DNA from: Thalassobius vesicularis | Lineage (GTDB): Bacteria > Pseudomonadota > Alphaproteobacteria > Rhodobacterales > Rhodobacteraceae | Direction: 5' to 3' | Assembly: GCF_004799325.1 (NCBI RefSeq) | Contig: NZ_SSMD01000001.1 | Location: 620,001 to 684,000 of the forward strand | Length of the DNA stretch: 64,000 nucleotides | The notes under the pieces: model-generated | Seen by the model: only the letters and a program-made list of their open reading frames with translations | What the model was told of the DNA's origin: nothing | Databases searched by the model: none | Part shown: positions 19,903-30,282 of the stretch, one piece after another | How positions within the stretch are numbered: the first letter of the stretch is position 1 | Layout of the letters: each line of letters opens with the position of its first letter | Position numbers and translations under genes: made by a program

Positions 19903-21060
19903 TCAGTCCAACAATAGTTCTCGTATCACCGAATTCAGCACCGCGCGCCCCTCTGGGGTGACGGCGATGCAATCCCCATTCTCGGTAATCATACCGATGT
20001 CTTGCAGGTAGTGCATCTGCTTGGGGTTCAAAGGGCTACCGCTGAGTTTTTGGAACCGGTTGAGCGAGATTCCTTCGACAAGCCGAAGCCCCATCAAGAG
20101 GTATTCGTTGCCTTGGTCGTTCTGCGTCAGCGCATCCCGGACGGTCTCGGTGCGGCCGGCCTCTGCGCCAAGCAGCCATTTGGTGGGGTTGGACTGCGCT
20201 TCGGTCGCGTATTTCTGGCCGTTGATCGTCAGGCGGCCATGCGCGCCGGGGCCGATTCCGACGTAATCGCCATAGCGCCAATAGACACTATTATGGCGGG
20301 ATTCCGCGCCGGGGCGGGCGTGGTTCGAGACTTCGTAGGCCAGCATCCCGGCCTCGCCGCAGATGTCTTGGGTCGCTTCGTACATGTCGGCGGCCTGGTC
20401 ATCCTCGGGCAGGCCCCGCAACTTGCCGCGCTTGTAGCGATCCCCGAAGGCGGTGCCTTCCTCGATCGTGAGTTGGTACAGCGACAGGTGGTCGATCGCC
20501 ATATCCAACGCTTCGCGGAGTTCGGCCTGCCAATCTGTCAGCGTTTGATCCTGCCGCGCGTAGATCAGGTCAAAGCTGACGCGGTTGAATTGCGTGCGGG
20601 CGATGTCGAAGGCTTTTCGGGCTTCCTCGACCGTGTGAATTCGCCCCAAAGCACGCAAATCGCGGTTATTTAGAGCCTGAATCCCCATCGACACCCGATT
20701 GACGCCAGCCTGCGCGTATCCGGCGAAACGACCGGCCTCGACCGAACCGGGATTGGCCTCTAGCGTGATCTCGATGTCGTTGGAAAACGCCCAATGTTGG
20801 CGCAACTGGTCCAGAACGCCGTGAACCACGTCGGGATTCATCAAACTGGGCGTCCCGCCGCCGAAAAACACCGAGGTCAAGGCCCGTCCGGGCACCTGTT
20901 CGGCGTAGCGGTCGATTTCGGCAATATAGGCTCTAAGCCAGCGGGATTGGTCGATTTCTCGGGCGACATGGCTGTTGAAATCGCAGTAGGGGCACTTGGC
21001 CTGACAGAACGGCCAGTGGACGTAAATCCCAAAGCCGCCGTTCTGCCAATCCTCAGTCAA
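19903..21060 (-). CDS. hemW: HemW, radical SAM heme chaperone
   Basis: 385 residues from a TTG start that overlaps rdgB by eight bases. The radical-SAM cluster motif is FCQAKCPYC (CxxxCxxC), followed by [10 protein letters not shown]. The protein lacks the extra N-terminal cysteine of true HemN oxygen-independent coproporphyrinogen oxidase and fits HemW, a heme carrier for respiratory enzymes. The C-terminal HemN_C region is present. It lies in a leftward set rph-rdgB-hemW-DUF454. Confidence 0.93.
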   Translation of the reverse strand: MTEDWQNGGFGIYVHWPFCQAKCPYCDFNSHVAREIDQSRWLRAYIAEIDRYAEQVPGRALTSVFFGGGTPSLMNPDVVHGVLDQLRQHWAFSNDIEITLEANPGSVEAGRFAGYAQAGVNRVSMGIQALNNRDLRALGRIHTVEEARKAFDIARTQFNRVSFDLIYARQDQTLTDWQAELREALDMAIDHLSLYQLTIEEGTAFGDRYKRGKLRGLPEDDQAADMYEATQDICGEAGMLAYEVSNHARPGAESRHNSVYWRYGDYVGIGPGAHGRLTINGQKYATEAQSNPTKWLLGAEAGRTETVRDALTQNDQGNEYLLMGLRLVEGISLNRFQKLSGSPLNPKQMHYLQDIGMITENGDCIAVTPEGRAVLNSVIRELLLD

Positions 21061-21661
21061 AGCAGCCTGCCACCAGTTTGGCGAATGCGTCGGCGCGGTG
21101 GCTCATCTCGTGCTTTTTCGCGGGGTCCATCTCACCAAAGGTGATGTCGAACCCGTTGGGCACAAAGATCGGATCGTAGCCAAAGCCGTGCTCGCCGCGC
21201 ATCGGCCAGACGACCTGACCATCGACCTTGCCGACGAACAGTTCGTCATGACCATCGGGCCAGGCGAGGCAGAGCGTGCAGTTGAACGCGGCAGTGCGGG
21301 GGAAGGGAGCGTTTTTCGCCTCAAGAAGGTTCCACGTCTTTTCCATCGCCATGGCAAAATCGCGGCCGTTCGGGGTTTCGGCCCAGTCAGCGGTGTAAAC
21401 ACCCGGCGCGCCGTCCAGCGCATCGACGGAAATGCCGCTGTCATCGGACAGGGCGGGCAGGCCGGTCGCCTTTGCCGCGTAATGCGCCTTGATCCGGGCG
21501 TTGCCGGCGAAGGTGCTTTCGGTTTCCTCGGGTTCATCCAGTCCGTGATCGGCGGCTGAACTGACCTTGATGCCAAACGGGGCCAGCAGCGCGGCGATCT
21601 CGCGCAGCTTGCCCTTGTTGTGGCTGGCCATGACCAGCTGGTCGCCGGTGAACTTACGCAT
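21053..21661 (-). CDS. rdgB: Non-canonical purine NTP pyrophosphatase (RdgB/HAM1)
   Basis: 202 residues. [11 protein letters not shown] is the N-terminal substrate-binding motif, and [20 protein letters not shown] is the central signature. Near the end, [10 protein letters not shown] is the loop conserved in this family. It hydrolyses dITP, XTP and related triphosphates to keep them out of DNA. It overlaps rph by eight bases. Confidence 0.96.
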   Translation of the reverse strand: MRKFTGDQLVMASHNKGKLREIAALLAPFGIKVSSAADHGLDEPEETESTFAGNARIKAHYAAKATGLPALSDDSGISVDALDGAPGVYTADWAETPNGRDFAMAMEKTWNLLEAKNAPFPRTAAFNCTLCLAWPDGHDELFVGKVDGQVVWPMRGEHGFGYDPIFVPNGFDITFGEMDPAKKHEMSHRADAFAKLVAGCFD

Positions 21662-22370
21662 TGACCGCAGCCTTTTGGGCGACGACCAGTTCGGCCACGC
21701 CTTTTTCGGCCAGATCCAGCAGTTGGTTCATCTGGTCGCGCGAGTAGGTGGCGCCCTCGGCGGACATTTGCACTTCGATCAGGCGACCCGAGGCCAGCAT
21801 GATGAAGTTGCCGTCAACGCCGGCTTCGCTGTCTTCTGGGTAGTCCAGGTCCAGCACGGGCTGACCGGCGTAGATACCGCAGGACACCGCGGCGACCGGA
21901 TCGACCAGCGGGTTCGAGGTGACCAGACCGGCCTTCATCAGCTTGTCCACGGCAAGACGCAGCGCGACCCAACCCCCGGTGATCGAGGCGCAGCGGGTGC
22001 CGCCGTCGGCCTGGATCACGTCGCAGTCGATGGTGATCTGACGCTCGCCCAGGGCGACGCGATCCACACCGGCACGCAGGGCACGACCGATAAGCCTTTG
22101 AATTTCAACGGTTCTTCCGCCTTGCTTGCCGGTCGCCGCCTCGCGCCGCATGCGCGACGAGGTGGAGCGCGGCAGCATGCCGTATTCCGCCGTCACCCAG
22201 CCCAGACCCGAGCCTTTGATGAACGGGGGGACGCGATCCTCGATCGTGGCGGTGCACAGGACGTGGGTGTCGCCCATCTTGATCAGGCACGAGCCCTCGG
22301 CATGTTTGGTGACCCCGGTCTCGATCGAGACAGAGCGCATTTCGTTCAGTTTACGGCCGGATGGGCGCAT
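21654..22370 (-). CDS. rph: Ribonuclease PH
   Basis: 238 residues from ATG 22370 ([12 protein letters not shown]), with AAGGGG upstream; the longer in-frame extension overlaps divergent hrcA and is rejected. [32 protein letters not shown] is the RNase PH core, with the phosphate-binding arginines. It trims 3' ends of tRNA precursors with phosphate. It is the first gene of the leftward operon with rdgB, and divergent from hrcA across 110 bp. Confidence 0.96.
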   Translation of the reverse strand: MRPSGRKLNEMRSVSIETGVTKHAEGSCLIKMGDTHVLCTATIEDRVPPFIKGSGLGWVTAEYGMLPRSTSSRMRREAATGKQGGRTVEIQRLIGRALRAGVDRVALGERQITIDCDVIQADGGTRCASITGGWVALRLAVDKLMKAGLVTSNPLVDPVAAVSCGIYAGQPVLDLDYPEDSEAGVDGNFIMLASGRLIEVQMSAEGATYSRDQMNQLLDLAEKGVAELVVAQKAAVNA

Positions 22371-22480
22371 GGTGTTTCCCCTTCTGTTGGCCTTGGGATA
22401 CAGGCCCCGGTCCCCGAAAGGCAAGCCCCGTTGACCTTTGCTGCGTTGGCTCTTTAATGGCGGGCGGTTAGGATGGGCGT

Positions 22481-23545
22481 ATGACAAAAGGCGAAAACAT
22501 TCTGGACGAAATGAACGACCGCTCGCGCGAGGTGTTCCGCCGCGTGGTCGAGGCATATCTGGCCAGCGGCGATCCGGTTGGGTCCCGCACCCTGACCCGC
22601 GCGCTGAGTGAAAAGGTCAGCGCCGCGACGATCCGCAACGTGATGCAGGATCTGGAGTATATGGGCCTGCTGGGCAGTCCGCATGTGTCAGCCGGGCGGG
22701 TGCCGACGCAACTGGGCCTGCGCATGTTCGTCGACGGGTTTCTGGAGGTCCGCGATCTGGACCAGACCGACCGGCAAAAGCTGGACGAGACGCTGACCAG
22801 CAATTCGCGCGATGTCGGCGGGTTGTTGGATCGGGTCAGTACGGCACTGTCCGGGGTGACGCATGGGGCTTCGATCGTGCTGACGCCGAAACACGAGGCA
22901 CCGATCAAGCACCTGGAGTTCGTCTCGCTTGGTGCAGACCGCGCCTTGGTGGTGCTGGTTTTCGCGGATGGCCACGTGGAAAATCGCCTGTTCACGCCGC
23001 CGCTGGGGCAAACGCCGTCTTCGATGCGCGAGGCGGCGAACTTCCTGAACGCGCTGATCGAGGGGAAAACGCTGTCCGATCTCAGCACGCAGATCCGGCA
23101 GGAGATCACCAACCGTCGTCAGGAAATCGATACGCTGGCGCATCAGCTGGTCGAAAGCGGGCTGGCTGTCTGGGAGAACGAAGGCGACCGGAATGAACGG
23201 CTGATCGTGCGCGGACGCTCGAATCTGCTGAACGCGGGCGGGGATGAATCTGATCTGGAGCGTATCCGAACCCTGTTCGACGACCTGGAACGCAAGCGCG
23301 ACATCGAAGAGTTCCTGCAACTGACCGAAGCGGGCGAAGGTGTGCGCATTTTTATCGGCTCCGAGAACAAACTTTTCTCACTTTCGGGTTCCACTTTGGT
23401 GGTTTCCCCATATATGAACGCTGATCGTAAAATTATCGGTGCGGTGGGCGTTATCGGCCCAACGCGCCTGAACTATGGACGGATCGTGCCGATCGTGGAT
23501 TACACGGCACAACTGGTCGGAAAGATGATTTCGGACCGGAGCTAG
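22481..23545 (+). CDS. hrcA: Heat-shock repressor HrcA
   Basis: 354 residues. The winged-helix N-terminus contains [24 protein letters not shown] and [18 protein letters not shown], which read onto DNA. The rest is the GAF-like and insertion domains typical of HrcA. HrcA represses groESL-type operons at CIRCE elements and is stabilised by GroE. I see no clear CIRCE inverted repeat (TTAGCACTC N9 GAGTGCTAA) in the rph-hrcA gap. grpE follows 10 bp downstream, the usual partnership. Confidence 0.95.
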   Translation: MTKGENILDEMNDRSREVFRRVVEAYLASGDPVGSRTLTRALSEKVSAATIRNVMQDLEYMGLLGSPHVSAGRVPTQLGLRMFVDGFLEVRDLDQTDRQKLDETLTSNSRDVGGLLDRVSTALSGVTHGASIVLTPKHEAPIKHLEFVSLGADRALVVLVFADGHVENRLFTPPLGQTPSSMREAANFLNALIEGKTLSDLSTQIRQEITNRRQEIDTLAHQLVESGLAVWENEGDRNERLIVRGRSNLLNAGGDESDLERIRTLFDDLERKRDIEEFLQLTEAGEGVRIFIGSENKLFSLSGSTLVVSPYMNADRKIIGAVGVIGPTRLNYGRIVPIVDYTAQLVGKMISDRS

Positions 23546-23555
23546 AGGTAGAACT

Positions 23556-24116
23556 ATGGCAGAGCCCAAGAACGACGATTTCCTGGACGACATCGAGGCC
23601 GCCGAGGCCGAAGCCTATGCGGACGACATGTCCGAGATTTCCGATGATGATGCAGAGCTGGACGCCCTGCGCGCCGAACGCGATGAATTCAAAGACAAAT
23701 TCATGCGTGCGCTGGCCGATGCGGAAAACGCCCGCAAGCGCGCCGACAAGCAACGCCGCGAGGCCGAGCAGTATGGCGGATCAAAACTGGCGCGTGATGT
23801 GCTGCCGGTTTACGACAACATGAAGCGCGCACTGGATGCCGTCACCGACGAACACCGCGCCCAATTCGCCGCCGTTCTGGAAGGCGTCGAGCTGACCATG
23901 CGCGAGCTGCTGAACGTCTTCAAAAAGCACGGGATCGAGCTGATCTCGCCCGCGGTGGGCGACAAGTTCGACCCGCAAGTGCACGAAGCGATGTTCGAAG
24001 CGCCGGTTCCCGGCACCAAGGCGGGCGACATCATTCAGGTTTCGGGCGAGGGTTTCATGCTGGGCGAACGTCTGCTGCGCCCGGCGCAGGTGGGCGTGTC
24101 CTCGAATCCCGGCTAA
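23556..24116 (+). CDS. grpE: GrpE nucleotide exchange factor for DnaK
   Basis: 186 residues. An acidic N-terminal tail (about residues 1-45) is followed by a long coiled coil (LDALRAERDEFKDKFMRALADAENARKRADKQ) and the C-terminal beta-wing ending ILRPAQVGVSSN-like (LRPAQVGVSSNPG). It releases ADP from DnaK. It is cotranscribed with hrcA and ends before a strong terminator. Confidence 0.96.
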   Translation: MAEPKNDDFLDDIEAAEAEAYADDMSEISDDDAELDALRAERDEFKDKFMRALADAENARKRADKQRREAEQYGGSKLARDVLPVYDNMKRALDAVTDEHRAQFAAVLEGVELTMRELLNVFKKHGIELISPAVGDKFDPQVHEAMFEAPVPGTKAGDIIQVSGEGFMLGERLLRPAQVGVSSNPG

Positions 24117-24140
24117 ACAGAAACGCATTTCGATGCTAGA

Positions 24141-24175
24141 AAGCTCCCGACCCAATCGTCGGGAGCTTTTCTTTT
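24141..24175 (+). terminator. Rho-independent terminator after grpE, containing the next gene's start region
   Basis: AAGCTCCCGAC (24141-24151) pairs perfectly with GTCGGGAGCTT (24158-24168) across a six-base loop, then TTCTTTT. The right arm contains GGGAG, which is also the only ribosome-binding-like site for the TTG start of the next gene at 24174. Confidence 0.85.
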
Positions 24176-25217
24176 GCGCCGTTTTCTGACCGCCCTTTTC
24201 TTGCTGATCGCGCCGATGGCCGGCGCGCAAACGCTGCCGGATTACACCGAAGTTTACGTCAACGATTTCGCTGACATGCTGCCGCCCGGTGACGAAGACG
24301 ACCTGCGTAATGTGCTGAAAGAGCTGAAAGAACAACGGGATATCGAGTTTACGGTCGTCACCGTCGTGGCGTTGGATGACTACGGTTACGAAGGCGCGCT
24401 AGAGGCGTTTGCCACCGATCTGTTCAACAAATGGGGCGTCGGCAACGCGCAGCGCAATGACGGGGTAATGCTGCTGATCGCTCAGGTCGATCGCAAGCTG
24501 CGGATCGAGGTCGGCAGCGGCTATGGCTCGGCCCAGAACGACGCGATGAAAGAGATCATCGACGACGTGATCGTGCCCCGCTTCAAGCGCGACGACTATG
24601 TAGGCGGCATCCAGCGCGGCGTGGACGAGGTGATTCACCACCTGACGGGCGTGTGGCCGGGCGAGTTTGATGCCTCGGGCACTCAGCAGTTTATGGGCAA
24701 GATTTGGCGGGGAATTCAATCACTTGGCCTGTGGATCGTGGCGATCTTGGCGCCGTTTGCCGCGATTCCGTGGGTGTTGTATCGCAAGTGGCAACGCCTG
24801 AAGCCGCGCGTTTGCCCGATTGACGGCACCACGATGCGCCGCTTGGACGAGGTGCAGGACGATCTGCATCTGGACCCCGGCCAACTGACCGAGGAACAGC
24901 TGAAATCCGTCGATTACGACGTCTGGCTGTGCCCGAAATGCGGTCATACGACGGTTGAGGGGTACAACGCGCTGCTGGGCAAATACTCGACCTGCCGCAG
25001 TTGCGGGCATCGCACCGCCGAGAGCAACTCGCAGACCTTGCAAGCGGCGACCTACACGTCCGAGGGGCTGCGGCAGGTCGACTATCACTGCCTGAATTGC
25101 GGTGACAGCTGGTCGGAAACCGTCACCATCCCGCGTAAAGAGCGGAGCGAAAGCAGTTCCAGCGGTTCGTTCGGCGGCGGGTCGTCCAGCGGGGGCGGGG
25201 CCAGCGGCAGCTGGTAA
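24174..25217 (+). CDS. TPM-domain protein with signal peptide and zinc-ribbon-like cysteines
   Basis: 347 residues from a TTG start; no other start gives the signal peptide MRRFLTALFLLIAPMAGAQ. The TPM domain is at about residues 25-165 (VYVNDFADMLP, FNKWGVGNAQRNDGVMLLI), one membrane segment follows near residue 185 (LWIVAILAPFAAIPWVLY). A cytoplasmic tail has paired cysteines (CPIDGT, CPKCG, CRSCG, CLNCG) like two zinc ribbons, and it ends in a Gly/Ser tail (SGSFGGGSSSGGGASGSW). TPM proteins are implicated in envelope and photosystem quality control, but the role here is unknown. Convergent with mutS, with no gap. Confidence 0.85.
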   Translation: MRRFLTALFLLIAPMAGAQTLPDYTEVYVNDFADMLPPGDEDDLRNVLKELKEQRDIEFTVVTVVALDDYGYEGALEAFATDLFNKWGVGNAQRNDGVMLLIAQVDRKLRIEVGSGYGSAQNDAMKEIIDDVIVPRFKRDDYVGGIQRGVDEVIHHLTGVWPGEFDASGTQQFMGKIWRGIQSLGLWIVAILAPFAAIPWVLYRKWQRLKPRVCPIDGTTMRRLDEVQDDLHLDPGQLTEEQLKSVDYDVWLCPKCGHTTVEGYNALLGKYSTCRSCGHRTAESNSQTLQAATYTSEGLRQVDYHCLNCGDSWSETVTIPRKERSESSSSGSFGGGSSSGGGASGSW

Positions 25218-27878
25218 TCACTCGCCCTTCAGGGCCTTCAGTTCGTAAATCAAATCAAGGGCTTGGCGTGGGGTCAGGGCGTCTGGGTGGATGTCCTCTA
25301 GCCGCTTTTCGACCGCGGAATCCTTGACGCGAACCGGCGGCGGGGGCGGCGCGACCGAGAACAGCGGCAGGTCGTCGATCGTGGCCTGCTTCTTTGCGCC
25401 TTCACGTTCGCCCTTCTCTAGCGCATCCAGCACGATGCGAGCGCGGGCGACGACAGCTTCGGGCAGGCCGGCCAGTTTCGCGACTTGCACACCGTACGAC
25501 CGATCAGCGGCACCTTTGCGGACCTCGTGCAGGAAAATAACGTCGCCTTCATATTCCTTAACGGTCACGGTCGCGTTTTCGACGCCGGTCAGCTTGCCCG
25601 CAAGCGAGGTCATCTCGTGGTAATGCGTGGCGAACAGCGCGCGGGATTTGTTGACGTCGTGCAGGTGTTCAAGCGTGGCCCAGGCGATCGAGAGGCCGTC
25701 ATACGTGGCCGTCCCGCGCCCGATTTCGTCAAGGATAACAAGGGCTTTGTCATCGGCCTGGTTCAGGATCGCGGCGGTTTCCACCATCTCGACCATGAAG
25801 GTCGAGCGCCCGCGCGCCAGGTCATCCGAGGCGCCAACGCGGCTGAACAGCTGGCTGATGACACCGATATGCGCACTGTCGGCGGGGACGTAGCTGCCCA
25901 TCTGGGCCAGCAAAGCAATTAACGCATTCTGGCGCAGGAAGGTCGATTTACCGGCCATGTTCGGACCGGTCAGCAGCCAGATCGCGGCGGCATTTGGTGC
26001 GGCGCTCAGGTCGCAGTCATTAGCGACAAAGGGCGCATCCCCTTGTTTTCTAAGGGCTTGTTCGACAACGGGGTGACGCCCGGCGACGATCTCCAGCGCG
26101 CGGGTGTCATCGACCTGCGGTTTGCACCAGTTTTCACCGCGCGCAAGGTCGGCAAGGGCGCTTGCCAGATCCAGCTCGGCCAGCGCACGGGATGCGGCGG
26201 TGAGGGGGCCAACCTGTTGAATTATCGCGGTTTTCAGCGTGTCGAACAGGCGCTTTTCGATCTCCAGCGCGCGGCCACCGGCGTTCAGGATCTTGGTCTC
26301 CATCTCGGACAGCGGGACCGTCGTGAAACGCACCTGGTTGGCGGTGGTCTGGCGGTGTTTGAACGTGTCCGACAGGGGGGCCGACAGCATCTTTTCGGCG
26401 TGGGTCGAGGTCACCTCGATGAAGTAGCCAAGCACGTTATTGTGCTTGATTTTCAACGAGTTAATACCCGTATCGTCGATGTATTTCTGCTGCATCCGGG
26501 CGATGACGCCGCGGCCTTCGTCGCGCAGTTGGCGCATCTCGTCCAGCTCGTCGTCGAAACCGGGCGCGATAAAACCACCGTCGCGGGCCAGGAGGGGCGG
26601 CTCGGCGACCAGAGCCTGATCCAAAAGGTCCAGAAGTTCGTCGTGACCCACAAGATCTTGGGCCGCGTTGGCCAGCAAACCCGGCAGGTTGATTTCGTTA
26701 TAAATCGAAGCAATTTCCCCGGCCTGCTGCAAACTATTCCGGATCGCGGCCAGATCGCGGGGGCCGCCGCGGTCCAGACCCAGCCGGGAAAGCGCGCGAT
26801 CCAGGTCGGGAACCTTGCGCAGCGCGTCGCGCAATCCACGCGCGATGGTCGTGTTTTCGTAAGCGAAATCAACAGCTTCGAGCCGCGAATGGATCACGTC
26901 CAGCACGCGCGAGGGGCTGGAAAGGCGACGTTCCAACAAGCGCGCGCCGGCGGCGGTGACGGTGCGGTCGATCGCGGCCAGCAGGGAACCGGCACGGCCA
27001 CCGTTCATCGCGTGCGTCAGCTCTAGCGAGCGGCGGGTTGCGGCGTCGATCTGGACGGTGCGCGCCTCGGCTTCGCGGGCCGGACGGCGCAGCAGGGGCA
27101 GCTTACCTTTCTGTGTGATTTCAAGGTATTGCAGCACGGCGCCCATGGCCGACACCTCGGCTCGGGTGAACTGCCCGAAGGCATCCAGAGAGCCGACCTG
27201 GAACAGATCGCACAGCCGTTTTTCAGCCGAAGTCGAGTCGAACGCAGCGCGGCCAAGCGGGGTAACGGACGCCCCGTTATCGATGATGATCTGCCGGGAA
27301 TCGTAAGATTCTGAGCCGGAAACGTACAACTCCTCGCTATCGGCGACGACGACCTCAGACGGGCGCAAACGGGCCAGTTCCGGACCCAGCCGAAGGGGCG
27401 TCAGGGGGGTGACGTGAAACTCGCCGGTCGAGATGTCGGCCCAAGCCAAAGCGGCCTGATCACGGACGGCGGCATAGGCGGCGAGGAAGTTGTTGCGGCG
27501 CGCTTCGAGCAGCGAGTCCTCGGTCAGGGTGCCGGGGGTGACAAGGCGGACGACTTCGCGCCGGACCACGGATTTCGAGCCGCGCTTTTTCGCCTCGGCG
27601 GGGTCTTCCATCTGTTCGCAGACGGCGACGCGGAAGCCCTTGCGGATGAGGGTCAGAAAATACCCTTCGGCGGCGTGGACGGGGACACCGCACATGGGGA
27701 TGTCCTGATCCAGGTGCTTGCCGCGTTTGGTCAGGGCAATATCCAGCGCCTCGGATGCGGCGACGGCGTCGTCAAAGAACATCTCGTAGAAATCGCCCAT
27801 CCGGTAGAACAGCAGCGCATCTTTGTGCGCTTCCTTGATCTCCAGATATTGCGCCATCATCGGCGTGACCGTGCTCAC
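25218..27878 (-). CDS. mutS: DNA mismatch repair protein MutS
   Basis: 886 residues from GTG 27878, which has GGGGGA upstream; an in-frame longer version starting at 27995 is unlikely because it reads through the promoter region. The mismatch-recognition motif GDFYEMFFDDA lies near the start. The ATPase has GPNMAGKSTFLRQNA as Walker A and VILDEIGRGTATYDG as Walker B. It recognises mispairs and recruits MutL. Length is normal for a full MutS1. It is divergent from maeB across 133 bp. Confidence 0.96.
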   Translation of the reverse strand: MSTVTPMMAQYLEIKEAHKDALLFYRMGDFYEMFFDDAVAASEALDIALTKRGKHLDQDIPMCGVPVHAAEGYFLTLIRKGFRVAVCEQMEDPAEAKKRGSKSVVRREVVRLVTPGTLTEDSLLEARRNNFLAAYAAVRDQAALAWADISTGEFHVTPLTPLRLGPELARLRPSEVVVADSEELYVSGSESYDSRQIIIDNGASVTPLGRAAFDSTSAEKRLCDLFQVGSLDAFGQFTRAEVSAMGAVLQYLEITQKGKLPLLRRPAREAEARTVQIDAATRRSLELTHAMNGGRAGSLLAAIDRTVTAAGARLLERRLSSPSRVLDVIHSRLEAVDFAYENTTIARGLRDALRKVPDLDRALSRLGLDRGGPRDLAAIRNSLQQAGEIASIYNEINLPGLLANAAQDLVGHDELLDLLDQALVAEPPLLARDGGFIAPGFDDELDEMRQLRDEGRGVIARMQQKYIDDTGINSLKIKHNNVLGYFIEVTSTHAEKMLSAPLSDTFKHRQTTANQVRFTTVPLSEMETKILNAGGRALEIEKRLFDTLKTAIIQQVGPLTAASRALAELDLASALADLARGENWCKPQVDDTRALEIVAGRHPVVEQALRKQGDAPFVANDCDLSAAPNAAAIWLLTGPNMAGKSTFLRQNALIALLAQMGSYVPADSAHIGVISQLFSRVGASDDLARGRSTFMVEMVETAAILNQADDKALVILDEIGRGTATYDGLSIAWATLEHLHDVNKSRALFATHYHEMTSLAGKLTGVENATVTVKEYEGDVIFLHEVRKGAADRSYGVQVAKLAGLPEAVVARARIVLDALEKGEREGAKKQATIDDLPLFSVAPPPPPVRVKDSAVEKRLEDIHPDALTPRQALDLIYELKALKGE

Positions 27879-28011
27879 GTCTGTCCCCCTGTTATTTCGG
27901 GGAACCTTACAAATCCGGTGGTTTGGACGAAAGGCGAAAACGTCTTTCTGTTGAGACTGCGGCCCACACCTTGTAAGAGGCGAAAGCCCCATCATTCACA
28001 GGCCCGATGAC

Positions 28012-30267
28012 ATGACCAAAAACCGCGTTACCCCCGAAGAGGCGCTTGCCTTCCACCTGGAGCCCCGCCCGGGCAAATTCGACATCACGCCCAGCGTTCC
28101 GATGACCACGCAGCGCGACCTGTCGCTGGCCTATAGCCCCGGCGTCGCTGTTCCATGTGAAGCAATCGCGGCGGTGCCGGAAACCGCCTATGACTATACC
28201 AACAAAGGCAACCTGGTGGCGGTGATCTCGAACGGGACGGCGGTGCTGGGTCTGGGCAACCTGGGTGCGCTGGCGTCGAAGCCGGTGATGGAGGGCAAGT
28301 CGATCCTGTTCAAACGGTTCGCCGACGTGAACTCGATCGATATCGAGCTGGATACCGAAGACCCCGAGGAAATCATCAAGGCCGTCAAGCTGATGGGCCC
28401 GACCTTTGGCGGGATCAACCTGGAAGACATCAAGGCGCCCGAATGCTTCATCATCGAGCAGCGCCTGAAGGAAGAGATGGACATCCCCGTCTTCCATGAC
28501 GACCAGCACGGGACGGCGGTGATCTGCGCGGCGGGTCTGATCAACGCGCTGCACATCTCGGGGAAAAAGATCGAGGAGTGCCGGATCGTTCTGAACGGCG
28601 CCGGGGCCGCGGGGATCGCCTGCCTTGAGCTGATCAAGACGATGGGCGCCAAGCACGACAACTGCATCATGTGCGACACCAAGGGCGTGATCTATCAGGG
28701 CCGTACCGAGGGTATGAACCAGTGGAAATCGGCTCATGCGGCGAAGACCGACCTGCGCACGCTCGAAGAGGCGATGGCCGGGGCCGACGTGTTCCTGGGT
28801 GTGTCCGTGAAGGGTGCCGTGACGCAGGCGATGGTGGAATCGATGGCCGAGAACCCGGTCATTTTCGCGATGGCCAACCCCGATCCGGAAATCACCCCGG
28901 AAGAGGCGCACGCCGTTCGCCCGGATGCGATCGTGGCGACGGGGCGTTCGGACTATCCGAACCAGGTGAACAACGTTCTGGGCTTTCCCTACCTGTTCCG
29001 CGGCGCGCTGGACATCCACGCCCGTGCGATCAACGACGACATGAAGATCGCCTGCGCCGAGGCCCTGGCCAAACTGGCGCGCGAGGATGTGCCGGACGAA
29101 GTGGCGATGGCCTATGGCAAAGCGCTGAGCTTTGGCCGCGACTACATCATCCCGACGCCGTTCGATCCGCGCCTGATCTACACGATCCCGCCGGCGGTGG
29201 CGCGTGCGGGGATGAACACCGGGGCCGCGCGGCGCCCGATCATCGACATGGACGCGTACGAGGTTTCGCTGAAGACGCGGATGGACCCGACGGCCAGCAT
29301 TCTGCAAGGCATCCACGCCCGTGCGCGCAATGCGCAGGCCCGGATGATCTTTGCCGAGGGTGACGATCCGCGCGTGCTGCGGGCTGCGGTGCAATACCAG
29401 CGTTCGGGTCTGGGCAAGGCCCTGGTCGTGGGCCGCGAGGCCGATGTGCGCGAAAAGCTGGAAGCCGCCGGTATGGGCGACGCGGTGCGCGAGCTGGAGG
29501 TGATCAACGCCGCCAACACGCGTTACCTGTCGACCTACAAGGATTTCCTGTACCAGCGCCTGCAGCGCAAAGGCTTTGACCGTCACGATGTTCACCGTCT
29601 GGCGGCACGTGATCGCCACGTGTTCAGCGCGCTGATGCTGGCGCATGGTCACGGCGACGGCCTGATAACCGGGGCAACCCGGAAATCGGCGCATGTGATG
29701 GAGCTGATCAACCACGTCTTCGACGCCGACGCGAAACATGGCGCGGCCGGTGTCACGGCGATCATCCACAAGGGCCGGATCGTGCTGATCTCGGACACGC
29801 TGGTGCATGAATGGCCGAACGAAGAAGACCTGGCCAACATCGCAGAACGCAGCGCCGATGTGGCGCGTCACCTGGGGCTGGAGCCTCGGGTCGCGTTCGT
29901 GTCGTTCTCGACCTTCGGCTATCCGATTTCCGAACGTGCCGAGAAGATGCACATCGCCCCGCGCGTGCTGGAAAAGCGCGGCGTGGATTTCGAGTACGAA
30001 GGCGAAATGACCGTCGACGTGGCGCTGAACCCCAAAGCCGCCGAGGCCTATCCGTTCCAGCGCCTGTCGGGTCCGGCGAACATTCTGGTGGTTCCGGCGC
30101 GTCACTCGGCCTCGATCAGCGTGAAGCTGATGCAGGAAATGGCAGGGGCCACCGTGATCGGGCCGATCCTGTCGGGTGTCGATAAATCGATCCAGATTTG
30201 CTCGACCAATGCGACGGCAAATGACATCCTGAACATGGCCGTTCTGGCCGCGTGCAAGGTGGGTTAA
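28012..30267 (+). CDS. maeB: NADP-dependent malic enzyme with phosphotransacetylase-like domain
   Basis: 751 residues, the length of the fused MaeB type. The N-terminal malic-enzyme domain (residues about 1-420) has the tyrosine-lysine site region and the metal motif VFHDDQHGTAV, plus the NADP loop LNGAGAAGIACLELI. The C-terminal phosphotransacetylase-like domain (about 430-750) is regulatory in known homologues and catalytically inactive for acetyl transfer. It converts malate to pyruvate and CO2 with NADPH. The start has only a weak ribosome binding site. The pfkB-type gene follows 15 bp downstream. Confidence 0.96.
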   Translation: MTKNRVTPEEALAFHLEPRPGKFDITPSVPMTTQRDLSLAYSPGVAVPCEAIAAVPETAYDYTNKGNLVAVISNGTAVLGLGNLGALASKPVMEGKSILFKRFADVNSIDIELDTEDPEEIIKAVKLMGPTFGGINLEDIKAPECFIIEQRLKEEMDIPVFHDDQHGTAVICAAGLINALHISGKKIEECRIVLNGAGAAGIACLELIKTMGAKHDNCIMCDTKGVIYQGRTEGMNQWKSAHAAKTDLRTLEEAMAGADVFLGVSVKGAVTQAMVESMAENPVIFAMANPDPEITPEEAHAVRPDAIVATGRSDYPNQVNNVLGFPYLFRGALDIHARAINDDMKIACAEALAKLAREDVPDEVAMAYGKALSFGRDYIIPTPFDPRLIYTIPPAVARAGMNTGAARRPIIDMDAYEVSLKTRMDPTASILQGIHARARNAQARMIFAEGDDPRVLRAAVQYQRSGLGKALVVGREADVREKLEAAGMGDAVRELEVINAANTRYLSTYKDFLYQRLQRKGFDRHDVHRLAARDRHVFSALMLAHGHGDGLITGATRKSAHVMELINHVFDADAKHGAAGVTAIIHKGRIVLISDTLVHEWPNEEDLANIAERSADVARHLGLEPRVAFVSFSTFGYPISERAEKMHIAPRVLEKRGVDFEYEGEMTVDVALNPKAAEAYPFQRLSGPANILVVPARHSASISVKLMQEMAGATVIGPILSGVDKSIQICSTNATANDILNMAVLAACKVG

Positions 30268-30282
30268 CGCAAGGGGGCCCGA

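Noticed and set aside
22371-22480. CIRCE element upstream of hrcA
   Set aside because: Searched for TTAGCACTC-N9-GAGTGCTAA by eye and saw no match.
28149-28164. parS-like TGTTCCATGTGAAGCA inside maeB
   Set aside because: Two mismatches to the consensus beyond the free position, and the bases are explained by the AVPCEAIA codons of a conserved malic enzyme segment. Kept out of the feature list.
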